Notes under the pieces: model-generated
Database searches by the model: none
What the model saw: the letters and a program-made list of their open reading frames with translations, nothing else
Told to the model about the DNA's origin: nothing
Source: Archangium lansingense
GTDB lineage: Bacteria; Myxococcota; Myxococcia; Myxococcales; Myxococcaceae
Direction of reading: 5' to 3'
Assembly (NCBI RefSeq): GCF_026626635.1
Contig: NZ_JAPNKA010000001.1
Span: 9,284,501 to 9,348,500 of the forward strand
Length of the DNA stretch: 64,000 nt
Made by a program: the position numbers and the translations under genes
In this document: positions 55,005 through 64,000 of the stretch, piece after piece
Layout: every line of letters begins with the position of its first letter
How positions within the stretch are numbered: the stretch's first letter is position 1

Positions 55005-55557
55005 GGAGATGCCTTCCCGGGCTGCAACCGTGCAAGCCCCCTGTAACCCCCAAGTCTATTCGCCGGGTATCTCCCGCGCTTGGGTATGGGCTCGGCTGCG
55101 TCACCGTCCCGTGACAGGTTTTGGACCGGCTCTCACACTGGACCCTAAAAAGACCGCGGCCCGCTCCCCGATGCCCCCCGGCATCAAGAAGCGGGCCACG
55201 TAGAATCCCGCGTGCCCCCCCGGACCTCGCGGGAATCCAGAGGCGCCTCCCCCCTTTGTACTGATAGGCGCCTCTTGGGGTGTATCCGGCTCCGCAGTGC
55301 AAGCCCCCTCGCTCGACGGAACCGCCCCTGTTTCTGAAAGCACCTTCTCATGGCCGGCCCTCCGGCGCTGTGAGTTCGCTCACTCCATTGCAGTGAACTG
55401 GTTCACACCCCCCTCCCTGGTCCACACTCCCGGTGCGGGCAACCAGGGGCTCTCAGCGGGGCTCTCGCCCCAGGAACTGCACTCCCCACTTCGAGGGAAC
55501 GAGGGTGGTGCGATACCGTTGGGTCCCCCGGACGCTCTTCTTCCCCCAGGAAGGTAC
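55005..55557. other. 553-base gap with three consecutive inverted repeats
   Basis: This region lies between the divergent kinase and protease-like genes. No convincing ORF is seen. Within 55158-55274 there are three hairpins: a two-tier one (GGCCCGCT/AGCGGGCC outside GATGCC/GGCATC), CCCGCG/CGCGGG at 55207-55233, and GAGGCGCCT/AGGCGCCTC at 55240-55274. They could be terminator-like or leader structures; promoters for both genes must be in this gap. Confidence 0.5.
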
Positions 55558-57834
55558 ATGCTGCGCACCGTTCTCACGTGTCTCGCTCTGGCCCTCGGCC
55601 TCGCCGCATCCACCGCGTCGGCGGCAGAGCCCACCCCCAAAGCCTTCCCCTCCCGGGAAGAGCGCTTGGAGAGTCTGGCCCGTCTGTGGGGCCAGGTGCG
55701 CTACCGCCACCCCGCGCTCGCCTACAAGAACCTCGACTGGGACGCCGCGCTCGTGGCCGCCATTCCCAAGGTGGAGGCCGCGAAGGATCGTGCGGCCTAC
55801 GCCGCCGCCGTCCAGGACATGCTGGACGAGCTGAGGGATCCCGCCACGCGCATCCTCCGCCCCGACGAGCAGCAGGAGGGCTCGCAGAAGGGACCCGCGG
55901 TCGCGGTCCGTGAGCTGCGCACCTGGGAGTCCAAGGACGTGCTCGTGCTGGACCTGCGCGCCGTGAAGGATGCCGCGGCCATGGGCACCCTGCGTGCCAG
56001 GCCCGAAGAGCTGCGCCCAGACATCTCCAAGGCCAAGGCCATCATCGTGGACCTGCGCGCCCGCGGGCTGGAGCCCAACGTCGCCTGGTCCATGTCCACG
56101 GCGCTCGGCAGGCTCCTGCCGTACCTCCTCAGCGAGGAGCTCCAGGTCCCCGGTGAGCGGAGGGTGTACCACTCGGGCTTCCGTCCCCAGTCGCTCGGTG
56201 GGACGAGCGGCGGCTACGGCACCTCGTTCCTCACCACGGCGGGCGAGGAGCTCTCCCCCAAGGGCGATGGCAAGGCGCGCCCGGTCATCTTCCTGCTGGA
56301 TGACAAGTCATACCTGGATCCCCGCGCCCTCGCGATGAAGGCCCAGGGACTGGCGCAGCTCGTCACCGAGGGACGGCTGGACGACGGCGCGGTGGTGGAC
56401 CAGACGCAGGTGGAGCTCGGCGCCGGGCTGACGGCCTCGGTGCGGCTCAGCGAGCTGGGCATTCCCATGCGCGCGGACGCCGTGCTGCCCAAGCGCGCGC
56501 GCTCGGACAAGGACGAGACGCTGCAGAAGGCGCTCGAGCTGGCGAAGAAGCCGGCGAAGAAGGGCAAGGCGGCGCGCGAGACCGAGCTGCCCCCCGCCCG
56601 GTGGCAGGCTGACCGCAAGTACGAGGACATGCTCTACCCGAACCGCGAGCACCGCCTGCTGGCGCTCTTCCGGCTCTGGAACGTCATCCACCTCTTCTAT
56701 CCGTACAAGCACCTGCTCAGCCGGGACTGGGACAGCGCGCTGACCACGTTCCTGCCGAAGTTCGAGAAGGCGAAGGACGCGGCGGAGTACGCGCTCGCGG
56801 TGGCGGAGCTGAGCACGCTCGTGCAGGACGGACACACCAACCTGCGCGGCCACCCGGAGCTGGAGAAGCGAGGCATCACCGGGGTGAGCGCGCCCTTCGA
56901 GGCGATGGAGCTCGACGGCTCGGCGGTGGTGATGAGCGTGCGGAACGCGGAGGCCGCTCCGGGCCTGGCGCGAGGCATGGTCATCGAGACGATCGACGGC
57001 AAGCCGCTGGCGGAGCGGATGAAGGGACTGGAGCCCTATGTCACGGCCTCACACCCGGTGCACCTGCGGCACCGGCTGCTGGCCAAGGCGCTCGCGGGGC
57101 CCGAGGGCTCCCAGGGGACGCTGGGGGTGCGTGACGCCGGTGGGAAGATCAAGCAGGTGCGCTTCACCCGGAGCATCCAGTCGCTGCAGAAGCCCAAGCA
57201 GGGCGAGCCGTACCGCGTGCTGGCGGGCAACATCGGCTACGTGGACCTGACGCTCCTGCAGACGGCCGAGGTGGCGGCCATGTTCGAGAAGCTGAAGGGC
57301 ACGAAGGCCATCGTCTTCGACATGCGCGGCTACCCGAACGGGACGGCCTGGTCCATCGCGCCGTACCTCAACACGCGCAAGGCGCGCCAGGCGGCGGTGT
57401 TCGAGCGCAACGTCGTCTCCGGCGACGAGACGGTCGGCCGGTACAAGTTCATCCAGGAGCTGCCCAAGGCTGATGTGCCCCTGTATCGCGGCCGGACGGT
57501 GATGCTCATCGACGAGCGCGCCATCAGCCAGTCCGAGCACTCGGGCCTGTTCTTCGAGGCCGCCAACGGCACCACGTTCATCGGCAGCCCCAGCGCGGGC
57601 GCCAACGGCGACATCACGGACCTGGTGCTGCCCGGCGGCATCTCGATGATCTTCACCGGCCACGACGTGCGGCACGTGGACGGGCGCCAGTTGCAGCGGG
57701 TGGGTCTGCGGCCCCAGCTCTATGTGAGGCCGACGCTCGCGGGCATCCAGTCCGGCAGGGACGAGGTGCTGGACAAGGCGCTCGAGTACCTGAGCGGCGG
57801 GAGCACCGCGGTGGCCGGCGACTCGATTCGCTAG
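55558..57834 (+). CDS. S41-type protease-like protein with duplicated N-terminal region
   Basis: The 758-aa product has a signal peptide (LTCLALALGLAASTASAAEP) and acts outside the cytoplasm. A helical segment found near residue 35 (RLWGQVRYRHPALAYKNLDW) recurs near residue 365 (RLWNVIHLFYPYKHLLSRDW), each followed by D...AALxxxxPK and a D...T end. Only the second copy is followed by an S41/tail-specific protease domain: IGYVDLTLLQT, IVFDMRGYPNG, then DERAISQSEHSGLFFEAANG, where the Ser should act. The first half is a degenerate copy. Confidence 0.8.
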   Translation: MLRTVLTCLALALGLAASTASAAEPTPKAFPSREERLESLARLWGQVRYRHPALAYKNLDWDAALVAAIPKVEAAKDRAAYAAAVQDMLDELRDPATRILRPDEQQEGSQKGPAVAVRELRTWESKDVLVLDLRAVKDAAAMGTLRARPEELRPDISKAKAIIVDLRARGLEPNVAWSMSTALGRLLPYLLSEELQVPGERRVYHSGFRPQSLGGTSGGYGTSFLTTAGEELSPKGDGKARPVIFLLDDKSYLDPRALAMKAQGLAQLVTEGRLDDGAVVDQTQVELGAGLTASVRLSELGIPMRADAVLPKRARSDKDETLQKALELAKKPAKKGKAARETELPPARWQADRKYEDMLYPNREHRLLALFRLWNVIHLFYPYKHLLSRDWDSALTTFLPKFEKAKDAAEYALAVAELSTLVQDGHTNLRGHPELEKRGITGVSAPFEAMELDGSAVVMSVRNAEAAPGLARGMVIETIDGKPLAERMKGLEPYVTASHPVHLRHRLLAKALAGPEGSQGTLGVRDAGGKIKQVRFTRSIQSLQKPKQGEPYRVLAGNIGYVDLTLLQTAEVAAMFEKLKGTKAIVFDMRGYPNGTAWSIAPYLNTRKARQAAVFERNVVSGDETVGRYKFIQELPKADVPLYRGRTVMLIDERAISQSEHSGLFFEAANGTTFIGSPSAGANGDITDLVLPGGISMIFTGHDVRHVDGRQLQRVGLRPQLYVRPTLAGIQSGRDEVLDKALEYLSGGSTAVAGDSIR

Positions 57835-57923
57835 GAGCATCCCTCTCTCCACGGGACTTCCCCCGGAGAGGGCCGGGCGCTGGTAGCTTGCCGGCGCACC
57901 ATCCCCCTACCCTGGAGAGAGAC

Positions 57924-58286
57924 ATGCCGACCCTCATTCCCGCCCCCACGCGCATCGAGGCCGCGGGCAACAAGCCCAAGCTCATCGACGAGTACGTGGG
58001 GCGGGTGAACTCGAGGCAGGCCGACGTCAGCGTCGCCCACATGCGCAGCCCCGGCGGGTGGCTGGAGCCCGGTCAGACGCCCGAGTTCCGCGAGATCACC
58101 GTCGTCCTCAGGGGCTCGCTGCGGGTGGAGTACAAGGGCGGCCAGTTGGACGTGCGCGCGGGCCAGGCCGTCATCACCGAGCCCGGCGAGTGGGTCCGCT
58201 ACAGCACCCCCGAGGCCGATGGCGCCGAGTACATGGCCATCTGCCTCCCCGCCTTCTCGCCCGACACCGTCCACCGCGACGCGTAG
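57924..58286 (+). CDS. Small cupin-fold protein
   Basis: This 120-aa protein shows a double-strand cupin pattern (EFREITVVLRGSLRVEYKGG, then LDVRAGQAVITEPGEWVRYS) but lacks the usual triad of His ligands; only Glu remains. It therefore may bind a small ligand rather than do metal catalysis. The ATG follows a GGAGAG box. It follows the S41-like gene by 89 bases and may share its transcript. Confidence 0.75.
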   Translation: MPTLIPAPTRIEAAGNKPKLIDEYVGRVNSRQADVSVAHMRSPGGWLEPGQTPEFREITVVLRGSLRVEYKGGQLDVRAGQAVITEPGEWVRYSTPEADGAEYMAICLPAFSPDTVHRDA

Positions 58287-58303
58287 CGCCGCGGGCCCGG
58301 CCG

Positions 58304-59722
58304 CTAGTTGACCTTCTTCATCTCCACGACGAAAGAGCGCGGCTCGAGGAAGCCCGTCACCCTCGGGGCGCGCAGCATCTCGCCGTTGGACGAGATGAAG
58401 GCCACCGTGGGCAGCCCCTCCACCCCGAAGCGCTCCATCAGCGTGTCCAGCGCGTCATCGCTGTTCGTCGCGTCCACCTTCACGTTGATGAAGCGCCCCG
58501 ACTCGCTGATCACCTCGAGCGCCGGGTAGGTCTCGCGATCCAGCTCCTTGCAGGCCGCGCACCACTCCGCGAAGAAGTCGATCATCACCGGCCGGCCCTC
58601 GCTCTTCGCACGAGCCAGCACCTGCTCGAAGGACTCGGTCGAGAAGCCGTTGCCCTTGGCCGGCAGCACCGCGTGCCACTCGAAGGTGGGCGCCTTGAGC
58701 GGCTCCATCATCCCGAGCGACACCCACAGGGCCCCCGCCGACTTCGCATCCATGGCGCCACCGCGCAGCACCAGGGCCACCACCACCAGCGCCACACCGA
58801 CGCCCTTGAGGGCGAAGTCCCGCGCCCCCTCCTTGAAGGACAGGTGAATGGCGCCCACCAGCACGCCCAGCACCGCCAGCACCGAGGCGATGACCGTGCC
58901 CGGCGTCCGACCCAGCTGCTCGGCCAGGCCCTTCACCACCCCGCCCACCGCGGGGAAGCCGTCCCGGATGTACGAGATGGCGAGCGCCACCAGCACGATG
59001 CCCAGCACGCTCTTCACCCACTCCATCCACACCCCGCTCTTGGGCAGGCGCACGGTGAAGACGCCGATGAGGAAGAAGGGCACGCCAATGCCGAGCGCGT
59101 AGATGAAGAGCAGCGTCGCCCCGAGCGCCGTGCTCTGCGACTTGGCCACGAAGGCCAGCAGGCCCGTCAGCACCGGCCCGGTGCAGGGGGCCGCGAGGAA
59201 GCCGGACACGCTGCCCATGAGGAAGGCGCCCGTGACACCCGAGCCGCCCACCGAGTTGAGCCGCTGCTGCAGCCCACTGGGCAACGCCAGCTCGAAGGCG
59301 CCGAACATGGACGTGGCCAGCAGCAGGAGGAACAGCGCCAGGCCCGTCACCACCACCGGACTGCCCAGCATCGAGCCGAAGGCCTGTCCCGTCTTCGCCG
59401 CCAGCACGCCCAGCCCGCTGAACACCACCCCCATCCCGACGATGTAGGAGCTGGTCAGCACGAGCGCCTTGCCCCGGCCCTCGGTCTTGCGCGCTCCGAA
59501 GACGGACACGGTGATGGGGATGAGCGGATAGACGCAGGGAGTCATCGCCGTGAGCAAGCCACCGGCGAACACCGCGGCCGCACCGAGCGCGAAGCTGCCA
59601 GCCTCGAGGAAGCGCGCCGCGTCCAGCCCCGAGCTCGGGCCCGTGGGGAGGAGCCAGGGCACGACAGCCACGGCCAGTCCGAATACCGCCGCAATGACTC
59701 CCACCTTCTTCTTCGCGTCCAT
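58304..59722 (-). CDS. DsbD-type electron transporter with thioredoxin domain
   Basis: The 472-aa protein has the DsbD/CcdA membrane core with paired Cys in LLTAMTPCVYPLIPITV and GFLAAPCTGPVLTGLLAF, about eight TM segments, and a C-terminal thioredoxin-like domain with IDFFAEWCAACKELDRETYP. It moves electrons from the cytoplasm to periplasmic thiols. The N-terminal periplasmic domain of classical DsbD is missing; it begins with a single TM (VGVIAAVFGLAVAVVPWLLP) instead. Confidence 0.92.
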   Translation of the reverse strand: MDAKKKVGVIAAVFGLAVAVVPWLLPTGPSSGLDAARFLEAGSFALGAAAVFAGGLLTAMTPCVYPLIPITVSVFGARKTEGRGKALVLTSSYIVGMGVVFSGLGVLAAKTGQAFGSMLGSPVVVTGLALFLLLLATSMFGAFELALPSGLQQRLNSVGGSGVTGAFLMGSVSGFLAAPCTGPVLTGLLAFVAKSQSTALGATLLFIYALGIGVPFFLIGVFTVRLPKSGVWMEWVKSVLGIVLVALAISYIRDGFPAVGGVVKGLAEQLGRTPGTVIASVLAVLGVLVGAIHLSFKEGARDFALKGVGVALVVVALVLRGGAMDAKSAGALWVSLGMMEPLKAPTFEWHAVLPAKGNGFSTESFEQVLARAKSEGRPVMIDFFAEWCAACKELDRETYPALEVISESGRFINVKVDATNSDDALDTLMERFGVEGLPTVAFISSNGEMLRAPRVTGFLEPRSFVVEMKKVN

Positions 59723-59865
59723 GTCGCTCCTGTCGCCTCGCGAGCCCCCCCTATATACGCGCGAGGGGGTGGTGGTTACACCTGAGGTTGCTCTCCTCGG
59801 GCGCGCGCCAGCACCTCTTCGCCCCTCCCCTTGGCAAACGGGCGGCTTCCCAGGGAATCCCTGTC

Positions 59866-61110
59866 CTACACGGTGGGGGCGGTGGACAGGGGCGCTGACG
59901 CCCTGCGCCTCAAGGGCAGGAGGAGCCCCACGAAGGCCACCGAGAGCACCGCGCCGAGCAGGAACACCTCCGCGTAGCTCCAGCCCAGCTTGGAGTACAG
60001 GAAGCCGGCGAGGGGCCCACTCGGCGCCTTGCCAAACACCTCCACGCTCGCCAGCAGCGTGTAGTGCGTGGCCCCGATGCGCCGATCCACCCGCGACATC
60101 ATGAACGCGAACACGGTGGTGGTGAGCACTCCCCCGAAGAAGTGCTCCGCGATGGTGGCGGTGATGACGCCCGCCTCCGTGGGCCCATGAAGCGCCAGCC
60201 ACCACTCCCACCCGAGCGGGAACACACGCAGGCACGAGGCGAGCGCGAGCGCCCCCAGCAGCGGCATCCGGGTGGCGAGCACTCCTCCCGCGGCGGAGCC
60301 GAGCAGGGACGCCACGGTCCCCCACGTCCCCACCCATTGGCCAATCTGCGAGGCCGAGAAGTGCGCGTCGATGAGGAAGAGCTTGAAGAGCACATCCACC
60401 ATCGTCTCGCCCAGCTTGTAGGTGCCGATGAAGAACAGCATCCAGCCCGTGCCGGGCAGGAGCAGCGCGGCGCGGAATTGCTCTCGCAGCTCGGCCCAGG
60501 AGAGCCGCTTGCCATTCGTGCCCTCCTCCACGCGCCGAGGCTCCCGGGTCAGGAGCACCACCCCGAGCACCAGCAGCGACAGCGCCCCCATCGCCAGGAA
60601 GAGGCCCTGCCAGTGGATGAGCTCGATCATCCACACGAGCAGCCCTCCCGCGGTGAGCATTCCGAACTTGTAGCCCATCACCTGCGCTGAGTTGCCTCCA
60701 CCCAGCTCGTGCGGCTCCAGCAAGTCCACCGCGAAGCCGTCCACCGCGATGTCCTGCGTGGCCGCGAAGAGGTTCATCAGGAAGACGAGGCCGAGCAGCA
60801 ACGGCAAATGGCCCTGGATGGGGACGAAGGCCGCCACCGCACAGGTGAGCACCAGGCCCACCTGCATGGGGATAATCCACGACTTGCGCCGGCCCAGGCG
60901 CTCCGAGCCGTAGCGGTCCACCACCGGAGCCCACAGCGCTTTGAGCAACCACGGGAGCGCCAGCACCTCGAGGACGGAGATGGTCATCACATCCACGCCA
61001 CTCGCGCGCAGATAGATGGGCAACGCCTTGGCCTGAAAGCCGTAGGGCAGCCCCTGCGCGAAGTACAGCGCGCCGAGCAGCCCCAGCTTCCGGTATGAGA
61101 TCCTCTTCAC
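59866..61110 (-). CDS. AmpG-like MFS permease
   Basis: The 414-aa protein has 12 TM segments with the MFS style of AmpG: the start LGLLGALYFAQGLPYGFQAK, then LPWLLKALWAPVVDRYGSER, then LVFLMNLFAATQDIAVDGFA. AmpG imports muropeptides in enterobacteria; in myxobacteria the substrate might differ. No other cell-wall recycling gene sits near. Confidence 0.85.
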   Translation of the reverse strand: MKRISYRKLGLLGALYFAQGLPYGFQAKALPIYLRASGVDVMTISVLEVLALPWLLKALWAPVVDRYGSERLGRRKSWIIPMQVGLVLTCAVAAFVPIQGHLPLLLGLVFLMNLFAATQDIAVDGFAVDLLEPHELGGGNSAQVMGYKFGMLTAGGLLVWMIELIHWQGLFLAMGALSLLVLGVVLLTREPRRVEEGTNGKRLSWAELREQFRAALLLPGTGWMLFFIGTYKLGETMVDVLFKLFLIDAHFSASQIGQWVGTWGTVASLLGSAAGGVLATRMPLLGALALASCLRVFPLGWEWWLALHGPTEAGVITATIAEHFFGGVLTTTVFAFMMSRVDRRIGATHYTLLASVEVFGKAPSGPLAGFLYSKLGWSYAEVFLLGAVLSVAFVGLLLPLRRRASAPLSTAPTV

Positions 61111-61156
61111 CCCCCGAACCTAGCGGAGAACCGCCCCGCGCGCTCGCCTGCCTGCC

Positions 61157-62203
61157 CTACTCCTCCTTCCGCAGCACCAGGAGCTTCGACAGGAACCAGC
61201 GCTCCTGCTTCACCGTCCGCAGCCCGTGCCGCGCGAAAAGCTCCGGCAGGTCCAGCCGCGTGTAGTCCCGGAAGTAGGGCTCGTTGAAATAGGCCTCGAA
61301 GTGCTCGAAGGGGCCCAACTCCTCCGCAGAACCGTCCCCCTCCTGGATGGAATCCAGGAAGAGCAGCGTCCCTCCCGGCTCGAGTACTCGCGCCATCTCC
61401 GCGGTGACACGCTCGATGGCCGGCAGCGGCAGCTCGTGGAACAGCCAGATGCAGGTCACCAGGTCGAAGCAGTCCGTCCACTCCGGCAGCAGCTGCTCGG
61501 CGTTCATCTGCAGGAGCGTGGCCTTGCGGCGCAACAGCCGGGCCGCCTCCAGATAGGACGGGGAGAGATCAATCCCCGTGTAGCGATGCCGCCGGTTCTG
61601 CAGCCAGGCCTGACCCAGCCACGTCGCCGGTCCGCAGGCCACGTCGAGGATGTCCAGGTGACCCCCCTCGGGAATCTGGTCGATGACCCCCTGGCGCATG
61701 AGCCGATTGGCACCCATGAAGAGGATGCGGAGCTGCCACTCGTACGTCAGCGCCGCACGCAGGGACAGGCCCCCGTTGGCCTGGTTGTGGAAGTCGGTGA
61801 GGTAGTAGTCCGGATAGGGGAAGGGATCGCCCGGCTCCACTTGCAGGCCCAGCACCCCATTGCGCTGCTTGGAGCGCACGCGCCCGATGTCAGAGAGCAT
61901 GGTCGCGAGGAACACCGGCAGCATGAGGAGGTCCTCCCGCTCGGCGCGGGCCAGGGCCTCGCGCTTGTCGGGATCCGACAGCACTCGCCCGTGCAGGTCC
62001 ATGGCGCCCGTGAAGCTCTTCTTGAAGAAGGCGAGGTCCACATCATCGACGGGCAGCGCGCTGGCCCAGGCGGACATCAATCCGCTCGCGTGGAGCCCAA
62101 CCCGTCCGGCCGTGCGCAGACGGGGCAACACCTCCGAGAGCGACGCGCTGAGCTGCCCGAGCTGCGCCAACGATCGGGAGAGCGTGGCGAGGGAGTTCGT
62201 CAT
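61157..62203 (-). CDS. Class I SAM-dependent methyltransferase
   Basis: The 348-aa protein has an N-terminal helical region (about 150 residues) and a Rossmann methyltransferase domain: HLDILDVACGPATWLGQAWL, then YTGIDLSPSYLEAARLLRRK, CIWLFHELP and LEPGGTLLFLDSIQEGDG. It is 46 bases upstream of the AmpG-like gene on the same strand. The acceptor is unknown; a lipid or quinone-like substrate would fit the hydrophobic N-terminus. Confidence 0.85.
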   Translation of the reverse strand: MTNSLATLSRSLAQLGQLSASLSEVLPRLRTAGRVGLHASGLMSAWASALPVDDVDLAFFKKSFTGAMDLHGRVLSDPDKREALARAEREDLLMLPVFLATMLSDIGRVRSKQRNGVLGLQVEPGDPFPYPDYYLTDFHNQANGGLSLRAALTYEWQLRILFMGANRLMRQGVIDQIPEGGHLDILDVACGPATWLGQAWLQNRRHRYTGIDLSPSYLEAARLLRRKATLLQMNAEQLLPEWTDCFDLVTCIWLFHELPLPAIERVTAEMARVLEPGGTLLFLDSIQEGDGSAEELGPFEHFEAYFNEPYFRDYTRLDLPELFARHGLRTVKQERWFLSKLLVLRKEE

Positions 62204-62315
62204 TCTCCATGGTTAGCACTCGGGACTGACACTTCCGGTACGGCTGCTGCCATCGCGTAGACTGGGTAGGAGGAGGAGCACAGGTGTCCAAAAACGTGAA
62301 GCCGGAGAGCCGCTC

Positions 62316-64000
62316 ATGAGGTTGCTCATCCTGCCGCCGCACCGGGACCTGACGCTCGCACCGGACGTGCCCGAGGGCTGGCAGGTGGTGGACGTGGCGC
62401 GCGACTTCTTCCGCCGCGTCCTCTCACCGGAGGCCATCGCGCGGGAAGCCGGAGCGCGGGAAGGAGGCCCCGCCACGGCACAGAAGATGCGGGAGCTGCT
62501 CCTGCTTCGGGCCGCACAGTCCCTCCAGGAGCGCAGCGGTGGGGAAGGACTCGCGAGGCTGAGAGCCCGGGGCGCAGTGCTGACCGCCCTGTCCAGCTCG
62601 CAGTCCGGAGTCCGGCTCGAGCTCGATGGACTGGAGCTCGAAGACGGCACCACGGAGCGAAGCGCGGACGTCTTGCGCGTCGTGGGACGCCCCGCGCCCT
62701 ATACCGACGAGCTGGCCTTCGCCTCCGAGCGCATCGCCCAAGCAGCGCAGGTGCGCCTGTGGCTGGAAGGCGCCTCACAACTGCCTGCGGCGGTGTGGCT
62801 CGCACGGGCATGCCCGGCGACGGTGGCCCTGGAGCTCGCCGGTCCCTTCGCGACGGCGCACCGCAAGGTGCTGGGCCGAATGACCGTGTTCCACCGGGCC
62901 ACGTTCCCCGAGGACGTCGTGCCCCTCCGCTGGCGAGTGGTGCCGCTGGAGGCCGAGCCCGGACCGGAGTCCCTCGTCTGGATTCCCGCCTGGATGGGCC
63001 TGGAGGTGCACTCGCCCCCGAAGCCACCCGAGGAGTACGCAGGCTTCGACTGGATGTCGATGGAGCGTGAAGGCCCCTACCCGCGCGGTGCACCTGGACG
63101 CGCCTCGGGACAGATCCTCGGGGATGCCTTCGCGGCGGACGTGCGGGCGTTCACGGGCGGCGCCCCCTGGGCGGGCCATGTCAGGTTCTCGTCGCTGTAC
63201 CAACAGGAAGCGCTCGTGGAGAGCGGCTGCCGGGTGGCGATCGTGGGGTTCTGCTCCATCGGATACGAGCGACTGGTGGACCTGGATGGATATGGGCATC
63301 GCTTGAGCGAGCTGCGCACCTGCCTCCGCAGCCTGAGCAAAGCGGGCGTGCGAGTCGTCGCGGAGTGGTGGGTGGGAGCGCCTCGCATGGATGAGGAAGT
63401 GCTGGAGCTGACGCTCCGGAGACTCGAGGCAGAGCCGCTCTTCGATTGGGTGGCGGGCGTTCACCCGTTCCAGGCAGGAGCGGGACGCACGCCAAAAGAC
63501 TACAGGGGCTGGTCTTTGGAGTGGGGCGATCCACCCGCGGACTTCGATCTCGCACGGACCCGGCGCTTCGAGGCACCAGGCACGGTGTCACGCACGCGGC
63601 TCCCCGAGGTGCTCGAGACCCTCAGCAGCCAGCTCCAGCGGCAGGTGCCGTTGAGCCCAGGGCGCGTCGCTGGCGCTTACCTCCATCATCCGCCACCGAG
63701 GGAGCCCATGCCCGCGCCGCCTCCCCAGGTGGAGGCCTCCGAAGACGCGCCGCCGCCGGAGCCTCCACGCCCCTCGCGCGTCCGGATGGATCCGGACTGC
63801 GCGGTGGTACGGCTCCCCGCCTCACTCGAGGGCGCACCCGAAGCAGCCTGGTACGTGGCCAACCTGCGCACCGGCAGAAGGCTCGCGGTGGAGGCGTGGC
63901 TGGCGCCCGTGCTGGACGCCCTGCGCGACTTCACACCGGCAGAGGAGGCCTTCGCCGGGGTGGAGGAGTTGCGGCGCGCCTCGCTGGTGGACTCGCTCGT
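62316..64000 (+). CDS. Large unidentified protein, cut by window end
   Basis: Five hundred and sixty-one codons are open from the ATG at 62316 to the end of the window. The product starts MRLLILPPHRDLTLAPDVPE. The N-terminal region is rich in Ala and Arg. A middle stretch (VAIVGFCSIGYERLVDLDGY, then HRLSELRTCLRSLSKAGVRV, VAEWWVGAPRM) reads like part of a TIM-barrel, as in radical SAM enzymes, but no CxxxCxxC cluster is seen. A Pro-rich linker near residue 460 leads to a second domain. A degenerate radical-SAM relative is only a guess. Confidence 0.7.
   Translation, partial: MRLLILPPHRDLTLAPDVPEGWQVVDVARDFFRRVLSPEAIAREAGAREGGPATAQKMRELLLLRAAQSLQERSGGEGLARLRARGAVLTALSSSQSGVRLELDGLELEDGTTERSADVLRVVGRPAPYTDELAFASERIAQAAQVRLWLEGASQLPAAVWLARACPATVALELAGPFATAHRKVLGRMTVFHRATFPEDVVPLRWRVVPLEAEPGPESLVWIPAWMGLEVHSPPKPPEEYAGFDWMSMEREGPYPRGAPGRASGQILGDAFAADVRAFTGGAPWAGHVRFSSLYQQEALVESGCRVAIVGFCSIGYERLVDLDGYGHRLSELRTCLRSLSKAGVRVVAEWWVGAPRMDEEVLELTLRRLEAEPLFDWVAGVHPFQAGAGRTPKDYRGWSLEWGDPPADFDLARTRRFEAPGTVSRTRLPEVLETLSSQLQRQVPLSPGRVAGAYLHHPPPREPMPAPPPQVEASEDAPPPEPPRPSRVRMDPDCAVVRLPASLEGAPEAAWYVANLRTGRRLAVEAWLAPVLDALRDFTPAEEAFAGVEELRRASLVDSL

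Noticed and set aside
58058..59785. 575-aa His-rich plus ORF
   Set aside because: It is an antisense artefact of the DsbD-like membrane protein gene.
58304..60952. 882-aa minus-strand ORF through DsbD and AmpG-like genes
   Set aside because: Its N-terminal 400 residues are out of frame with the AmpG-like gene; the true DsbD starts at 59722.

Overview
The window is high-GC DNA with dense, mostly ATGA-coupled gene pairs and several families known mainly from myxobacteria: a DUF2378 protein, a Ser/Thr kinase fused to a WD40 array, and a lipoprotein with a SitA-like look. I read it as a chromosomal segment of a predatory myxobacterium of the Cystobacter/Archangium type. This is an inference from gene content, not from a marker gene. 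No rRNA, tRNA, CRISPR array or insertion sequence was seen.

Region 1 (1-13.8 kb) starts with the 5' end of ruvB. Next come a decayed alcohol dehydrogenase, an MBL-fold protein, a UGT-type glycosyltransferase and a tightly overlapped trio on the minus strand: aspartyl/asparaginyl hydroxylase, Nif11-like small protein, sulfotransferase. The rest is mainly lipoproteins, an M14 carboxypeptidase, a DksA/TraR-finger protein and an ATP-grasp enzyme, with three probable gene remnants (DUF885, a TPR-protein tail and the ADH).

Region 2 (13.9-26.1 kb) holds ruvA-ruvC-yebC, a degenerate response regulator, a 3-hydroxyacyl-CoA dehydrogenase next to a JAMM-like protein, a SitA-like lipoprotein with a partner, and a complete RNA repair locus. 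In that locus rtcB and rtcA face rtcR across a good sigma-54 promoter, and there is a structured 250-base gap between rtcB and rtcA.

Region 3 (26.3-41.3 kb) is a type VI secretion cluster in the order tssK-tssL-tssM(short)-tssA-tssB-tssC-hcp-tssE-tssF-tssG-vgrG-PAAR. It is followed by a secreted ricin-type lectin and a very Ser-rich disordered protein. TssM is only 441 aa and has an altered Walker A; tssH (clpV), tssJ and an Fha gene are absent from the window.

Region 4 (41.6-45 kb) is a compact Cys-rich peptide + DUF692 + DUF2063 operon of the bufferin/HvfABC copper-RiPP type, followed by a MATE transporter. Region 5 (45-64 kb) contains a DisA-N-like protein with an apparent frameshift, an EamA transporter and an Spx/ArsC-like protein whose first redox cysteine codon is UGA with a following hairpin (probable selenoprotein). 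It continues with a DTW protein, a DUF2378 protein, a secreted alpha-amylase with CBM20, a WD40 kinase, an S41-type protease-like protein, a cupin, a DsbD/thioredoxin fusion, an AmpG-like permease, a methyltransferase and a large unidentified protein cut by the window end.

The most interesting points are the UGA-containing redox protein, the Cys-rich peptide/MNIO operon beside a T6SS, the Nif11/hydroxylase/sulfotransferase cassette, and the reduced TssM. All function calls rest on reading motifs by eye; no database search was run.
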